64,000 bases of DNA from Erythrocercus mccallii (taxonomy: Eukaryota; Chordata; Aves; Passeriformes; Dicruridae). Below are positions 24,201 through 36,562 of the stretch, piece after piece. The stretch spans positions 163,976-227,975 of the forward strand of contig VZRG01000523.1 in the NCBI GenBank assembly GCA_013397435.1, given 5' to 3'. Numbering within the stretch: position 1 is the stretch's first letter; each line of letters opens with the position of its first letter. The translations under genes and the position numbers were made by a program. The notes beneath the pieces were generated by a model. The model had not been told where the DNA came from, ran no database searches, and saw only the letters and a program-made list of their open reading frames with translations.

Positions 24201-26559
24201 TCAGTGGTTAATGCAGAGGTGACAAATCACTGAAATGCCTGACAGTTTATGGCTTTTAGCACTAAGGAATGTTTCTTTTATTTCCTATCCCTTGTGTACA
24301 TCGTATTTCCTTGAGATGTCTTCTGCTCTCTTATATACACATCCCCATTCATAATTAAACATACCTGATCATAATTTATTCACATGCAACCAATTACCAA
24401 ATCTCTGTTGTTTAGTGATAGTGCCTATTTGGAAAGTGGTGGTACAAGGGGAATGTTTCTAACTGAGGAGTATCACAGTAAGGACTTCAGTCTTTTATGT
24501 CCATTCTGCAACATCAGCCAGCAAAGAAATAAAAAGTACACATCTGCTTGAATTTGCCAGTCATTGGAAGGATAGGGGGAACTGCCAGTACTCTCAGCTA
24601 CACTCCAAAAAGTGGAATCACAAACGTTTTGGGCCAAAAGCAGGAAAATGCTCTGATTCCCTGCAAACTCCAGTACCCACTTGCATCACATTACAGGCAC
24701 ACAGACCAAGGACCTGTCTCCAAAACTGGTGCTGCCTGTGCACACCAGAGTGCTGCAGAGCATGGGTCCTGCCCTGCAAACATCAGGGTGAGAATACAGA
24801 ATACACTGCCAGCTTTAGACTGCCCTTCCCTCTCAGGAAATGCAACCAGTTGTACTCCATTATTTACACACAGAGCCTGGGATTCACCCTGTGTATAAAC
24901 ATCATTTGCCCCATACAGTGAGGTTCAGTTACTCACCCTCCTGCCCCATGCTCACAAAAACACACACTGAGATGGAATGTAAGCCCTTGTGTTGTAAGAA
25001 GTCAGTCACTTTTGGAAGCAATGAGTAGCAACTGTTAAAACAAACCAAACTCCATTTCAAATGCACTGTGAAGCAACGGAGCAAAAAAAGAATGAAGCAA
25101 AAATGACCTTATCCATAACTACAGCCATAAGGCTCGTTAGGATTCCTTCTGAGTAAAAAATAGAGAAGAACAACTGGCAAATGTCAGCCTCATTATCATG
25201 AACTCTTTTTAGTAGTGAAACAAAAATTGCCCTTAGATCTTCTTTCAACAGCCCAGACCATCCTCTGTGTTAAAAGCCTTTCCATTTCTTTTGAATAACT
25301 ATCAAATTATGGCAACATCTTTTCTCTTTAGTACTAAAAGCACATGTTTCAGCCTTAATGACTATATGCACACTATATTTGTCTTCCACAAACACTTGAT
25401 GTTAAACTAGTTTGGGGCATAATGTTGTGAAATACAGTGAGCAGAAAAAAGGAGGTGAAGCTGAGCAAAAAGAATATTGAGTTCAAAGGTAATTGCTTCT
25501 TTGTGATACCTACAGTTTTTCATATTTTTCTTTAGAAATACTAAAAATATGGAACATATCAGCTCAATAAAAGAAATTCTGAAAAAAATTCTTTTAATGC
25601 TCATGTCACCATTTAAAGACAAGATTATGCTCTTTAATCTTGAGTCTGCAATGTCTACAGATAGAGAATACTGTTGTCTTTAACCTGACAAAAGTCAATG
25701 GGAGTTTTCCAAAGTAATAACTTGGTAAGAAGTCAAATCCTAACTGGCTGCAGATCTCTGAGGCTCCAGTAAAGTTAAGAGAATTGTGCTATTTCATGTG
25801 AGCTGAGGCTCTGCCACAATGCAATTTAATCCAGACACTTTAATCTTTCTAGCCAGCAGTTCAACTAATGCATGTTTTCACAAGGCACTTGAGTGAAACA
25901 AGGGCAGTTCCTTATCTTGTCTTTCTTGTCTCTTGTATAGTTTTGGTCATTTAAGCTTTGATATTCTCCAGTAGTGCATCCTCAAGTGTACCCCCATCTC
26001 TTCTTGAAGGCCAAGGCCTTAAGACCACAGTTTTTATCCCTCCCAGATATGACTCAACAGCTGTTGAGTCCCTGGAAGAGTAATGGACCACAGCTGATTT
26101 TCCCTATCCATGACATCATGAATTGTCCTTTTTGTGAAAAGATATTGTTCGTGTATCCACATCATCTCTAGGTAAGGCTCAGAAAAAAAAAAGACCAGAT
26201 GTTGAGTTTTGTAGTGGGTTCTTGTGGGTTTTTTCCCCCGCTTATTTCCCTGTAAAGAAACTTGTGATTGTGATCTCAGGTCAGGATTAGTTGTCCAAAT
26301 CCTTCCCCACTTCCATTTGTCCAGCTTCCCAAACCGACAAAAAACTGGGTGGGTTTTCATCATATTTACCCACATGGCATTACTGAACTGGGAGTACAAG
26401 GGCATTTGTCCCTTAGAGCTCCTGTTTCCCACTTCTCTGGTACCTGGAGATACAAATGTGAAGCTGAGTGTTCCGGGTTTCTGTGACCTCCAAACCCCAC
26501 ATCCAGCATCTCTCCCAGGAAGCACAGAGAGATGAACCATCTGTATGCGTGTCTCATGA

Positions 26560-26726
26560 GCCTCGGTACAAACACATTCAGGTTCATCTAGCCTTGGTAC
26601 AAACACATTCAGGTTTTTCCAGCCTTGGTACAAACACATTCAGGTTTTTCCAGCCTCGGTACAAGCACATTCAGGTTTATGCAGCCTCAGTACAAACATG
26701 TACCGGTTTAGATTCAGGTTTATCCA
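26560..26726. repeat. 31-bp minisatellite, about 5.4 copies
   Basis: Four head-to-tail 31-base units of the form GCCTYGGTACAAACACATTC plus AGGTTTWTSCA, with the second and third identical, are followed by a fifth unit carrying an insertion and ending at 26726. Because 31 is not a multiple of three, each unit shifts the frame, so open frames that run through it (minus 26034-26639, plus 26468-26809) read the unit in rotating frames and are not genes. There are no unique spacers, so it is not a CRISPR-like array. An antisense LTR begins about 130 bp downstream. Confidence 0.9.
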
Positions 26727-26860
26727 GCTGTGAGAGCCCTGCTTCAGCTGTTGCACCCGCCTCCACTGGGCACTCTTGTTGTGGTGGGCAGTGGTGGTCA
26801 GTGCTGTGACTTCCCCAGAGAAGTGTCCTGAAAAGGACATCCTGGTGGCACAGGCCCATC

Positions 26861-27316
26861 TGTGACCATGGAGTGATTTCAGCTCAGCTCTTTGGGATAT
26901 GGAAGAATGGGAGGAAACCTTTTGCTTGGGGTTCCTCAGCAGCCTTTATTCCAGGGGCAAAGAACCCAGCAGGCATCCAGAAGCAAAAGAACCCCAGAGT
27001 CAGGGGAACAGGGGTTTATATAGGGCAGGCAGAGGGTGGGGTTAAACATCTGAGCCAATTGGCTGAGGGATTCAGGGGAGAACCAATCAACTGAGGGGTC
27101 AAGGAAAGGACCAATCAACAGAGGGTTCTAGGGAGGAAAAAGGGAAAGGACCAATGGGGTACAAAAGATTTACATAAATGTTGCAAATCCTCTTGGGCGG
27201 AGGGTAACAAATTTTCTCACCATAACCAGGAGCTGTTTACAAGGGCTTCTCCCTTAGGGGAATCACAGCAATCCCAACCTAAGGGTTTTTCTCTTTCCAG
27301 GGGAGAGTGCTCCCAT
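26861..27316 (-). mobile_element. Probable solo LTR, compact ERVK-like, antisense
   Basis: On the minus strand this stretch has the layout of a short retroviral LTR. Several CCAAT-type motifs in either orientation sit at about 27050-27160, a TATATAAA box at 27022-27015 and an AATAAA signal at 26950-26945. About 85 bp of U5 end at TGTGACCATG (plus-strand left edge, 26861). The 65-70 bp between TATA box and poly(A) signal gives a very short R region, typical of alpha/beta-retrovirus-like elements. The left edge starts with TG and a right edge at 27315-27316 ends in CA. CCCATC occurs just left of the element (26855-26860) and again at 27313-27318, which would be a 6-bp target duplication if the right edge is 27312. 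I cannot settle which is right. No internal genes remain. Confidence 0.72.
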
Positions 27317-27318
27317 CA

Positions 27319-30300
27319 CTGTCAGGCTTAACAGGCTCCACACACTTTGGGCTGCAGGACTCACCTCCACAGGGATGGGGACAGTGATATGGAACTAAAC
27401 AGAGAGATGTCTGACAGCTGCCCAGGGAGCAGCAGAGAAGGGAAGGCATTCTGCCTCGAGCCTTGTTCAGGAAACATCTCTCAGAGGCAACTCCAGGCAG
27501 CCAAGGCCATCTCAGCACAGGCTGCCTGTGCCTCCCTGGGGAGCAGCATGAACCAGAAGCATCACATGATGAGGGTTTTACCACATGAAACACATGAGGA
27601 TTCCACTCAGCCACAAGTTTAAGATCAGAATATGAAGGCTAAACAGAACATCCCATAAGGCACAGTAAAAGGTCAACATTCATATCTGAAAAAAATGGGA
27701 GTGATGATAGCAACTTGCTCCAGAGGGTTGTTATGAAGCTCAGCAAAGTTCTGTGTGTGTTTCCCTGATGTGCCCTATCGATGCCAAGGGTTATTGCCTC
27801 TAAAGAAAGCACCCTCCAGTGTCTCCTGCCAAAGCGTGATTTACGGAACCCACCACAGAGCAAGCCAGAGACAGCTCTGAGGGATGCAGAGCCAGCAGCC
27901 TGTAACACAAAGGGTGCAGCTGGCAGGGAGCTGAAGTCTGTGGAGTGGCTTCTGCAGAAAGCAGGACTGGGTCTGTGAGCAGCTGTCCTGGCTTTACAAA
28001 GGTGCTGATAAACCTTCCAAAACTTTTCCTACTGTGTTCAATGAGCATCTGCCCTACACCTTGAATGCTTGCTGGAAACAGGAGCTTTACACAAGATACT
28101 TTTCCCCTGGACTTGCAGATACATGGATTATGTTATCTCCCCTCTCGTGACAGCACCCAAGAAAGTCACAGCTGAAATTCCAGCGAGCTTCTTGAAGTTC
28201 CTCTTCTTGCTGCTTTAGCTCAAGGCAGCGATAGATCGCTCAGTTTATGTTCCTGAAGCTTCTTTTAAAACATAATTACAAACATAGAGGACAACATTTT
28301 CCATTTTTTCCTATGAATCCAGGAAATTCAAACACTGAGTCAGCTGAAGAATATATTATCCTAAACACTCCATTCCTTAAATATGATGCTCATTGCTATT
28401 TCAAGTGACTCCTACCTTCCATCAGAAAACAGACAGATTCAGGCTACATCAAATAAACTTTATAAGATCAGAGAAATACAATGATGATACAGCATTTATA
28501 ACAACAACTGCTAGAAATGAAAAAATCCACAGTGGCCTAACTCATGATGAGAGTCAGTAATAACTCCAATTTAGTGCCAGGCAGAGATGCTATTAACTTG
28601 TGACCCAGTAAGCTAGCAGCTGTGAAATAATGTGTCCACTTAAAAAAATAAAGCAAAAACCCCAAACCCCAACAAATCCCACCACAAAAAAAAAAATGAC
28701 TGAACATGTTGCTTATAAAATGTTTACACCCAGTTTACCAATTTGTGCAGTACTTATACCCAGATTTGTTTCTCCAAAATGGCTTTGAGATGCTAAATGC
28801 AAAACAAGAATTAGAAGACTTGACAACAGAGAGCATATAATTGCTACCAAAAAAGAGATGGCACCAGCATATCACACACACCCAGTGAAATCCATATGGC
28901 CATGGCTATTTTCAGCTGTCTGCCTAAATTCCCTCTTGTCCTTTCTTTGGAGCTGATGCATTCATGTTCCCAATGACATCTCCTGTAACTGCATTTCATG
29001 GCAAAAACGGGGCCACTCTGAACAAGGAAACCAGCAGTTTGGGACCTGAGAACATTGTCTGGAGCAGGGGAAGCACAAAAACACCTGGGCAGGTTGGGAA
29101 GCCGCGGGTGCACGGTTAGGGTGGGCTTGCAAAGTGTGAGAAAACAATGGGGGCCAATGTCACTGCTTTGGGGTGGGATGAAGCAGAAAAGTGTTCTCCA
29201 AAACTTCCTTATCTGAAGATTTCGGGGTTCCAAAAGGAACAAAGAAGAGGCCTGGATTCAGTGGAGTTACTTGAGTACATGTCTGACTTAATGGGTTTTT
29301 CAGATTGTTGTAAGAATTGCTGCATGTCACAACTCTTTGAGATTTATTTTGATGATTTTGTCAGATTCCTGCTCTGGAAACCTTACTTCCTCCAAAGTAG
29401 CTGTTAAAGCTAAACACACACCCCCCTCCCCCCCCCCATTTGCTAGTTTATATCAGTTTTGTCAAAGACTGTAAAGAGAGAAACTTGGTTTCTTTAGGAA
29501 AAAAAAGCAAACAACACTTGGTTTTTTTCTGATTTTGTTAGTTTTTCTAATAGAAAAAGCTAATCAGACAGTGTTTTCAAATATTTTAGAATACTGCAAA
29601 CCCACACAAAAAGGCTTGTGAACATCGTATTATTGGAGTGTTGGAATTTCCACAATGTCTAAACACAAAAACTGAATATTACCTTTTTTTCATCCCCAAA
29701 CTCTGACTCTCATTGTATGACCAACTATGACAACCTCTGTAAAGAAAAGGGATTTAGATCAGACCTTCCCAAGGTCTGATGGAGTTGAATGGAAGCTCCT
29801 GCTGATGTCTGATGAGAAAAGGAAACTGGAAATGTGTGTCCTCATGTAAACAATGCAAAATGGAGGAGATGCTGCCAGGGAAGAAGATGTGATACTCTGA
29901 AGCACAATAGTATCAATAAATCTAAGAATAAGTTGTCCGAAGAGCAAGAATAATTAACCAAACTGCAAATGGACAGCCAGACCTGAACTTTCTCAGAGAA
30001 AAGAAGACTGAGAACTGGTGTTTGTTTTGCTCATTATATTTTTCTCAGTTCACGGCACCCACGGCTAACGAGAGGCTCAGTCTGAAATTTCCATCTGGCA
30101 ACTTTTTGAAGTCAAAAGCAAACAGGTAACAGGTAAGGGGACTTGTACAGCTTAAGAGGATGTGAAATTGAAAGTTTTGAAATATTAACCAGTGTCTCAT
30201 GTTGGATGTGCAAACCTGTTTTGATGTGACATCTGATGGGCATTGGTGATAGAGCAGAAATGTAGAGACAGGAGAAACCCATCTCCCTCCCTCTTTGTGT

Positions 30301-33300
30301 CTTTCCTGAAGAAGCTTCCAGCCCCACTTGGCTTCTTGGCATTTCTGTGGCTGCAGAGAATGCTGAAAATGTGACATTTTCACTAGAACCCAATTTCACC
30401 TTGTTTGGTCCTTGACACCTGATTTTATGTACATGTATAAGTATCTTAAAGCATTGCCAGCTAGACCATTGCCCACAAAGGGAATTCTACCAGGGCCCCA
30501 GAGTGCAGGAAGGTTAACATACTAAATAGTTCCCTGCTCCAAGATGTGAAGCTTTTGAGGGCAATTTGTAGCAAGTGGCCACGTGCCAAGCAAACTGCTG
30601 TGCAACAAGTGATTCTTGTCCTTGCTGATATTCCCTATTTCTGTGCCAGGTTCCTGCAGCAAATCCTGCAGTAAACTGGCAGCTCCACTCTAGTGAACAA
30701 GGCTGGGGTAATTGATATGTGCTGGGGATCTGCCTCTTCTCAGCCATGGATTTCCGTGGGCAGCCACTCTCCACTAAAATCTGCTCTTGGAGAACAGAGA
30801 CATCTCTGTTTGACACAGAAATATCACCATTTCAATTGGCTTCCTGTCCCTCAAATTACAGCCATATTTAAAGCCAGAGTTCTGCTGAGCTTTTTTCAAG
30901 CCAAGGAGATAACACTTACCTTAGAGCAGTTGGGCACTTAGACATCCCACAAAAGTCACAGAACTCCTAGGCTGAGAGCCAACAGCCTGGAGGAAAAAAT
31001 AAAGAAAAAATAAAATTTAAAAAGAAAAATCAAACTTGCATTCCTCACCGTTGGGACTGGGGGACTTTTGCTTCTTGCAGTAGCCCCTTAAGGTGCAATA
31101 TGAACAAGGCGATGTTTGAGACAGGTTGAGAGGCAGGCCTGGACAGAGGTTTCTGGAAGTTCCAATCCTTTGGCCACTAAACATGGTGGATTTGGAGAAC
31201 ACGTTAAGCATAATGCTAATGCAGATAAAAATGCTTCAGAATTAGTGATAATAAATTTGAAACAGTGATTAAGATAAAATTTTCCATGCCACTTCATCAA
31301 CCACAGGTATCATGCTCCCCATATTGTCTTTTAAGTGAGCTAACCTCTAAAGAGAAATCATAAATGCTATTACTTCTGTAGCACAGGCACAATATAACAT
31401 GTACATGATCCATGAAACATTTGGAAGGAATGCTCAGGAGCCTAAACCATAAAATATTGTAGAAGTATGGCTTATAAATAGATGTAAAATATCTTTAGTC
31501 TCAAGTTGTAAAACATTCCATAGATGGGATGCAGGAAGGTCAGTCCTCACTTTCAGAAGCTTCTTTATAAAACAGTTCATTAAAAGAAACTAGAAATACA
31601 TGAAATTATATTATAAATATTACATTGCTTACAAATACAGTTCCCAGTAGAACTGGGGAGCCCAGACCATCTGCTCCAAATGCCAAGGACAACCCCTTTC
31701 CTTCAGTAAAATAAATAAAGCTGTGCCATAAAGACAGACCCACTGCAGTTTAGTAGATTTGCTGTTAAAAAGTGAAACCTGCCTGATTTCCAAGCACCTG
31801 GCTGGTGCAGCTTTATCAATGAAATGTGTGTGATAACAGCATTTACAAATTAGTCCTCACCACTAATTTGATTGTTTGTTCTTCTTGCTATTTACTACCA
31901 TGATTACCTCTGAAAGGAGAGAAGAGAAATATTTATTTTTTTAATGTAAACATTTCACATGAGTGATGCCAAGTCCAACAGTTGCCAGCTGTAAAGCAGC
32001 AGAATATTTACAGCAGGCCCTAACAGCAGCCACAGCTGATGGAGAGCCCTGGCAAGCTGCTGAAGTTTCTCCTTCACTGGGTCTTAGCTAAACTGTAACG
32101 CATAAACCATGCCTCCAACACACAGCAATCTGGGCTTGGCTTTTTCCTCCTGTAGATTAGATTTTGTTCTACTTAAATGCAGCATTTCAAGTCCCTCTAC
32201 TGAATTTTTACAAAGATCTAAGAGAAACAAAACATCAGTCTGAAAGATAAAGACAATACACTCTGTTTCTATGGTTATTTTAAATCAGTTTTATGCTGGC
32301 TTTGACAGGGGTCTATTAAATCAAAAGCCAAAGATTGAAGTGGCAGCTCCAGTAGAATTGAATGAAAGCTAAAATAACTGCAGTCAAAGAAAGGGTCAAA
32401 ACCCCTGCTTGAAGAGCAGCTTTCTTTTATTTGTAACAATGGTTTTTAAGCTGCTGAACATTCTGAGCATGGAGAGATGCCACTGAAAGGTGCTGGAGTG
32501 AGCCCCAACCCAACAGGAGCTCAGCCTGCCTCTGGATGCAGAATTCCAAACACAAAACCTCTCCACAGCCTCCTGCAAAAGCCCAGCTCAGGCTGGCAAC
32601 CCTGAGTGACTTCTGTGGGAGGGACATTGACCCCTGAGGAGGCTCCAGCCCCTCATTCCAGATCCCACCCTGGGCACCTGAGGACAGCACGACAGAAAAC
32701 ACAGGAATGGCCTCGGCTGGTCAGGAAAGCTCAGACAGGGTCCTGTTATAGCCAGAGTTGGTTTGCTGTAAGAGATGATTCGGGAAAGAACATAAACCCA
32801 GGAAAATGAGTTCTCATGGGTTCCAGCCTTAAACAATAGCAGCTGTTTTGAGATAAAATTCACATGGACACAAATGGTGTTAAAAAAATCCGTATTGATT
32901 CACCGTGATTTTTTGAAAGATTCTCTGTTTTTATAAGACTGTTGTCTGATAACTGAATGGAAAATCCTCAAGGCTTTTCTTGAGAAATACTGATATTTTG
33001 CTGTAAAGATATTTCTATTTCTTTTTCATGCCATTATTGATCTCAAAGACCTCATATCCTCTCACATGTGAGAATTTAAACAAGCACAGTGACATTCTGA
33101 GCTCTGAACATGTCTCCCTTTCATGGAAGTCCTATTTCATACTCATTTAATGATACCTAAACCTGTATTAAACAGTTCTACAACAGAGCAAAGACCTCAG
33201 CATGTCAAGAGCACAGGTTTCCAGCAGGGAGAAAAGGTCAAAATCAATCATATAAATTCCACTGCTTGCAAAGAAGCAACTCTGACAGACTGGTGTTAGA

Positions 33301-34015
33301 ACTGATGGTTTTACAATAGTTACTGTCATCATCTAAAAAACCTGATATGTCCTGGTGAAAATGGGGATCTCACAGGAAACCTTGCTCAGGATTAGAGAGG
33401 GAAGTGAACCAAGACTGGAGAGTGCTTTGTGCTCACAAAAACAGTGCTGGGTTTGTTTATGGCATCCGATTTGTTCCAATTCTATAAAAGATGTGGTAAG
33501 AAATGCAATGGATTTCATGTGGCACCTGTGATTATGAATTTAAGTCCTTCTTCCGCATCAATGTTTCACAGATTCACACCATTTATCTGGTCAAATGGGA
33601 TTGCTGAGCACTTTGCCTCTCCTTCCAAGCCTCAGGCACTCCCCTCTCAGCTGGAGACCACAGGACCTGGTTGTGTGATCAATAACTTCAGCTCCTGATT
33701 TAGATCCAAACTGCAGCAGTTCTGTAGTTATCTGCTTTGTGTTAATAAATTACATCAAACTAATTCAAACTCCCTAAGAGAGAAAGAGTCCAGATCAGAG
33801 TTATTACTACACATTTCAGTTTTCTGACCTTTTTTTTCTCTCATTCTGAGGACTTTTAGTTATCATCCATTTTATCATATTGAAATTGGGGGAAGAAAGG
33901 TGAGAAAGAGGGAATGGAAGCAAGGGAGAAAAACGCCAAATGTACTGGAGAAAATTTGGAAAAGTGGGAGGCTAGTGGGACTGGCTCCTTACAAGAACAG
34001 GCCATATTACTAGTT
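27319..34015. other. Single-copy noncoding stretch
   Basis: About 6.7 kb without a recognised gene. It includes an A/C-rich tract at 28646-28695 and a C-run at 29420-29438 (potential G-quadruplex on the minus strand). A minus-strand open frame at 28844-29242 (132 codons) and others near 30045-30400 and 32427-32863 have no domain I know. Nothing else stands out. Confidence 0.45.
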
Positions 34016-34206
34016 AAAACAAAACAAAACAACCTCACAAAAACAAACAACTCCCCCCGCCTCAAAAAACTTCAAAACCAAACACAAAACAAAAACCCCA
34101 CAAAAAAAACAAAAAAAACCCAGAAAACAAAATAAAACAGGAACACTGCAACAAAACCCCAGTAAAAAAACCTGGACTAACACCTCCAAAAGAAAAACCC
34201 CCAAAC
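34016..34206. repeat. A/C-rich low-complexity tract
   Basis: About 190 bases consist of A-runs broken by C-runs, with short interruptions. The minus-strand frame over it reads as a string of phenylalanine, leucine, valine and glycine that mimics a membrane protein, but this only reflects T/G-rich composition. It is the longest of at least six such tracts in the window. Confidence 0.85.
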
Positions 34207-34968
34207 CAGCAGAAAAGAACGTTAAATAAAAAGTAGCTTTCCATTGCCAGCTGAGCAAACTGTGCCTTTCCAATCACCTCCAAAGGCTGATTTTAGCCTG
34301 CAGGATTGTCTTGGGGATGGTTTATTATCCCATCCCACTTTTGGGGTTTTTGATCTGTTTTGTTAGACCCAGATGTCTCAGCTCGTGCTCCCCCTGTTTG
34401 TACCAGCCCCTGGAGAAAGAGGAAGCATCATGAACAGCTCAGTGCTTTGGTACCTTGTCTGTCAGGCCAGAATAGCAAAGGGGTTTCCAAAACAGCTTCT
34501 TAGGAACAGCTTATCTCTTTCATCATCCAGTGAACAGAAAAAGAGCATAAGCCAAAACAAGGAGAAAAATGTAAAAGAGAGAAAGGAAAAATACATCTGA
34601 AGCCAAAAGGTGTTGTCCAGAGACTACATTGGAGCAGAGGTAGTAAAGAAGAGTAAGTGTGCAGCAAAACAGGGTTGGAGCTGAGGAATTTCCTCTGAGT
34701 TTTTAAATGGTCAGCAAAATGGTGCAGTTACATAACACAAATGAGTTACAGGCAGTGATGGAGATAAGAGCATTGCAACTTTGGATTAGGGGAACTTTTT
34801 CTAGGACAAGAAAAGATTGTTCTGTTTTCTTACGTAGAGCATTTGTTTCTTAATTTTCCAGGCATTCCAGCCAAGTGCTTAGTTGCTTAATCCAGCCATA
34901 GTGGGTTTGTAATATCCCACCCTCAGTACTTACACTGCTATGAAATGTCTTCCTCTTCTCCTAAAAAG
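34207..34968. other. Noncoding stretch
   Basis: No gene or repeat family recognised. The region is purine-rich on the + strand towards 34520-34680. Confidence 0.45.
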
Positions 34969-35125
34969 GAAGGGAGGGAGGGAGGGAGGGAGGGAGGAAG
35001 GAAGGAAGGAAGGAAGGAAGGAAGGAAGGAAGGAAGGAAGGAAGGAAGGAAGGAAGGANAGGAAGGAAGGAAGGAAGGAAGGAAGGAAGGAAGGAAGGAA
35101 GGAAGGAAGGAAGGAAGGAAGGAAG
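34969..35125. repeat. GGGA then GGAA microsatellite with one N
   Basis: About six GGGA units (34972-34997) pass into about 32 GGAA units that continue to 35125. A single N at 35059, with a phase change beside it, marks an assembly uncertainty, so the true length may differ. Long GGAA arrays are known to recruit ETS-family factors in mammals and are highly variable in length. Open frames here (KEGR or LPSF repeats) are artefacts. Confidence 0.97.
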
Positions 35126-36562
35126 ACCCTGTGGTTGTGTAAGAAAATGTCTCTCAATTTTCTCTATTTAAAATTTTTTCTATTTAAAAGAGCAACCAAA
35201 TGATAAGAGCAGCTATACATGGGGACCACCCTGCTCACCAGCTCCCCTTCTTCCCTCCAGGGAAAGTCAGCAGTAGCCAGAGAAGTGTTTTCAGACAGAA
35301 GGGTCTGAAACACAACAATTTCTTCCCCCACATGCTGTTAAAGCTGGCGAGTTTTGAGCCAGGATGGCATCAGAGCAGTGCAGCAATCTGCTCCAGGTAA
35401 GGCATCCCTGCAGGAAGGCAGCAAAGCAGGGCACTGGGACACAGGAGCTTTCCAGCTCTCCTTGTCCCAGGAGGGGAGAAGCCTGGACCTCTCTGCTGGG
35501 CTTGAGGCTTTCAGCAGCCTCAGTCCTCAAAGTCTGACTGTGCTGTTGTGTCCAAGGAGTCATAAGGGAGATTAGAGACCAGGGGAAGGGAACAGAGACA
35601 CCAGCCTGGAGGACAACAGAAGTAAAAGGATGCTTCAACATCTCCATAATCTCCTTTACTTCTGCCTCAAAAAGGTAAATATTTGAGTAAGAATCGCTAA
35701 GGGAGTATCTGAAAGTCACAAGTTAGTGTTCTGTCTTTGTTCCAAAAGTCCACAAATAAATTGTACCCAGTTCCCAGAGGCAGAATACTGTCTCAGAAAC
35801 TCACTTGGACAAGCAAAGAGCACAAGATTTCAGTGGTTATGATGTGAAAAGATGACTTTCTGAAAATATTCTGCAGTGAGCATCCCACCACTTACAAGAA
35901 GTTCGTAGAGAGCAAACAAAGGAAAGCGAGGAACAGGAGGCAAGTGAATTCATCCAGAGATGGGGCTGCAAATTCAGAATACATTCAGTGAGCTCTGGTA
36001 CAAGCACTGGAGCCACCAGGGACCCCTGATAAACTCCTCTGACATTTCATCTCGTGCACAGAAGGGGCTCATGTAGAGCAACCAAGTTGCTTGTGCTGAT
36101 TCTGCTCCACCTGACCCCCCTCTCAAACAGAAAACAGGGTAAAAGACAGCAAAGAAAGAATAAAAATTTAGTGTTGAGGCATATGAGATGATTAAAACCA
36201 TAACTTTTGTATGTTCATCAAGGGTACCAATTATTTAAGCTATGCATTAGAGAACTTTAGGCATATTTAAACAAAGTATTTGAAAGGATCTAAATAATTT
36301 TATCATATTTGCAGTACAGACAGCATAAGAAATTCCACGCCAGTTTAACAGCAAGTGATCAGGGCACAAAACAGCAGGTGAGATTTAGATTAAAAAATAT
36401 ACAGGGCCATCCACATAGCAAATAGTTTCCCAGCTCACTCATATCCCTTGTTGCTGGTTCTAAAAAGAAGAATTGGGGGGAATTGCTGTTGTGTGAACCT
36501 GGCCCTCAGGACCCTGCAGCACAGCCCTGCAGTGCCTCACATATGGGCAGAAAGATGGGGCT
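35126..36562. other. Noncoding stretch with one exon-like segment
   Basis: No known gene. A segment at 35261-35396 is framed by a good splice acceptor (pyrimidine run, CCTCCAG) and a strong donor (CTCCAG then GTAAGG), and is open in one frame. It is listed separately as a weak exon candidate. The rest is unremarkable. Confidence 0.4.
35261..35396 (+). other. Exon-like segment (weak candidate)
   Basis: A 136-bp segment follows CTTCTTCCCTCCAG (polypyrimidine plus AG) and ends CTCCAG before GTAAGG, a near-consensus donor. One frame is open across it, reading GKVSSSQRSVFRQKG and onward without stops up to the donor, but the peptide matches nothing I know. It could be an exon of a long noncoding RNA, an unknown coding exon, or two good splice sites by chance. 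Splice-like pairs are common in 64 kb. Confidence 0.18.

Larger units (their letters stand above)
18512..26559. other. Single-copy noncoding stretch
   Basis: About 8 kb with no gene or transposon recognised. It contains a 16-bp perfect palindrome (18741-18756), a short tandem repeat (20081-20112), a hairpin (21247-21273), A-runs near 22855 and 23286, and a possible conserved noncoding block near 24112-24265. The remaining sequence looks like ordinary intron or intergenic DNA. Confidence 0.5.

Noticed and set aside
26034..26639. 201-codon minus-strand frame, the longest not crossing a gap
   Set aside because: Its start lies in the 31-bp minisatellite read in shifting frames, and the remainder matches no protein I know.
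26560..26726. CRISPR-like look of regularly repeated 31-bp blocks
   Set aside because: Units abut directly with no unique spacers, and the genome is a bird's. It is a minisatellite.
34010..34273. Hydrophobic 73-87 codon minus frames resembling a small membrane protein
   Set aside because: Phenylalanine, leucine and valine runs come from the T/G-rich strand of an A/C low-complexity tract.
34930..35203. KEGR- and LPSF-repeat frames
   Set aside because: Translation of the GGAA microsatellite.
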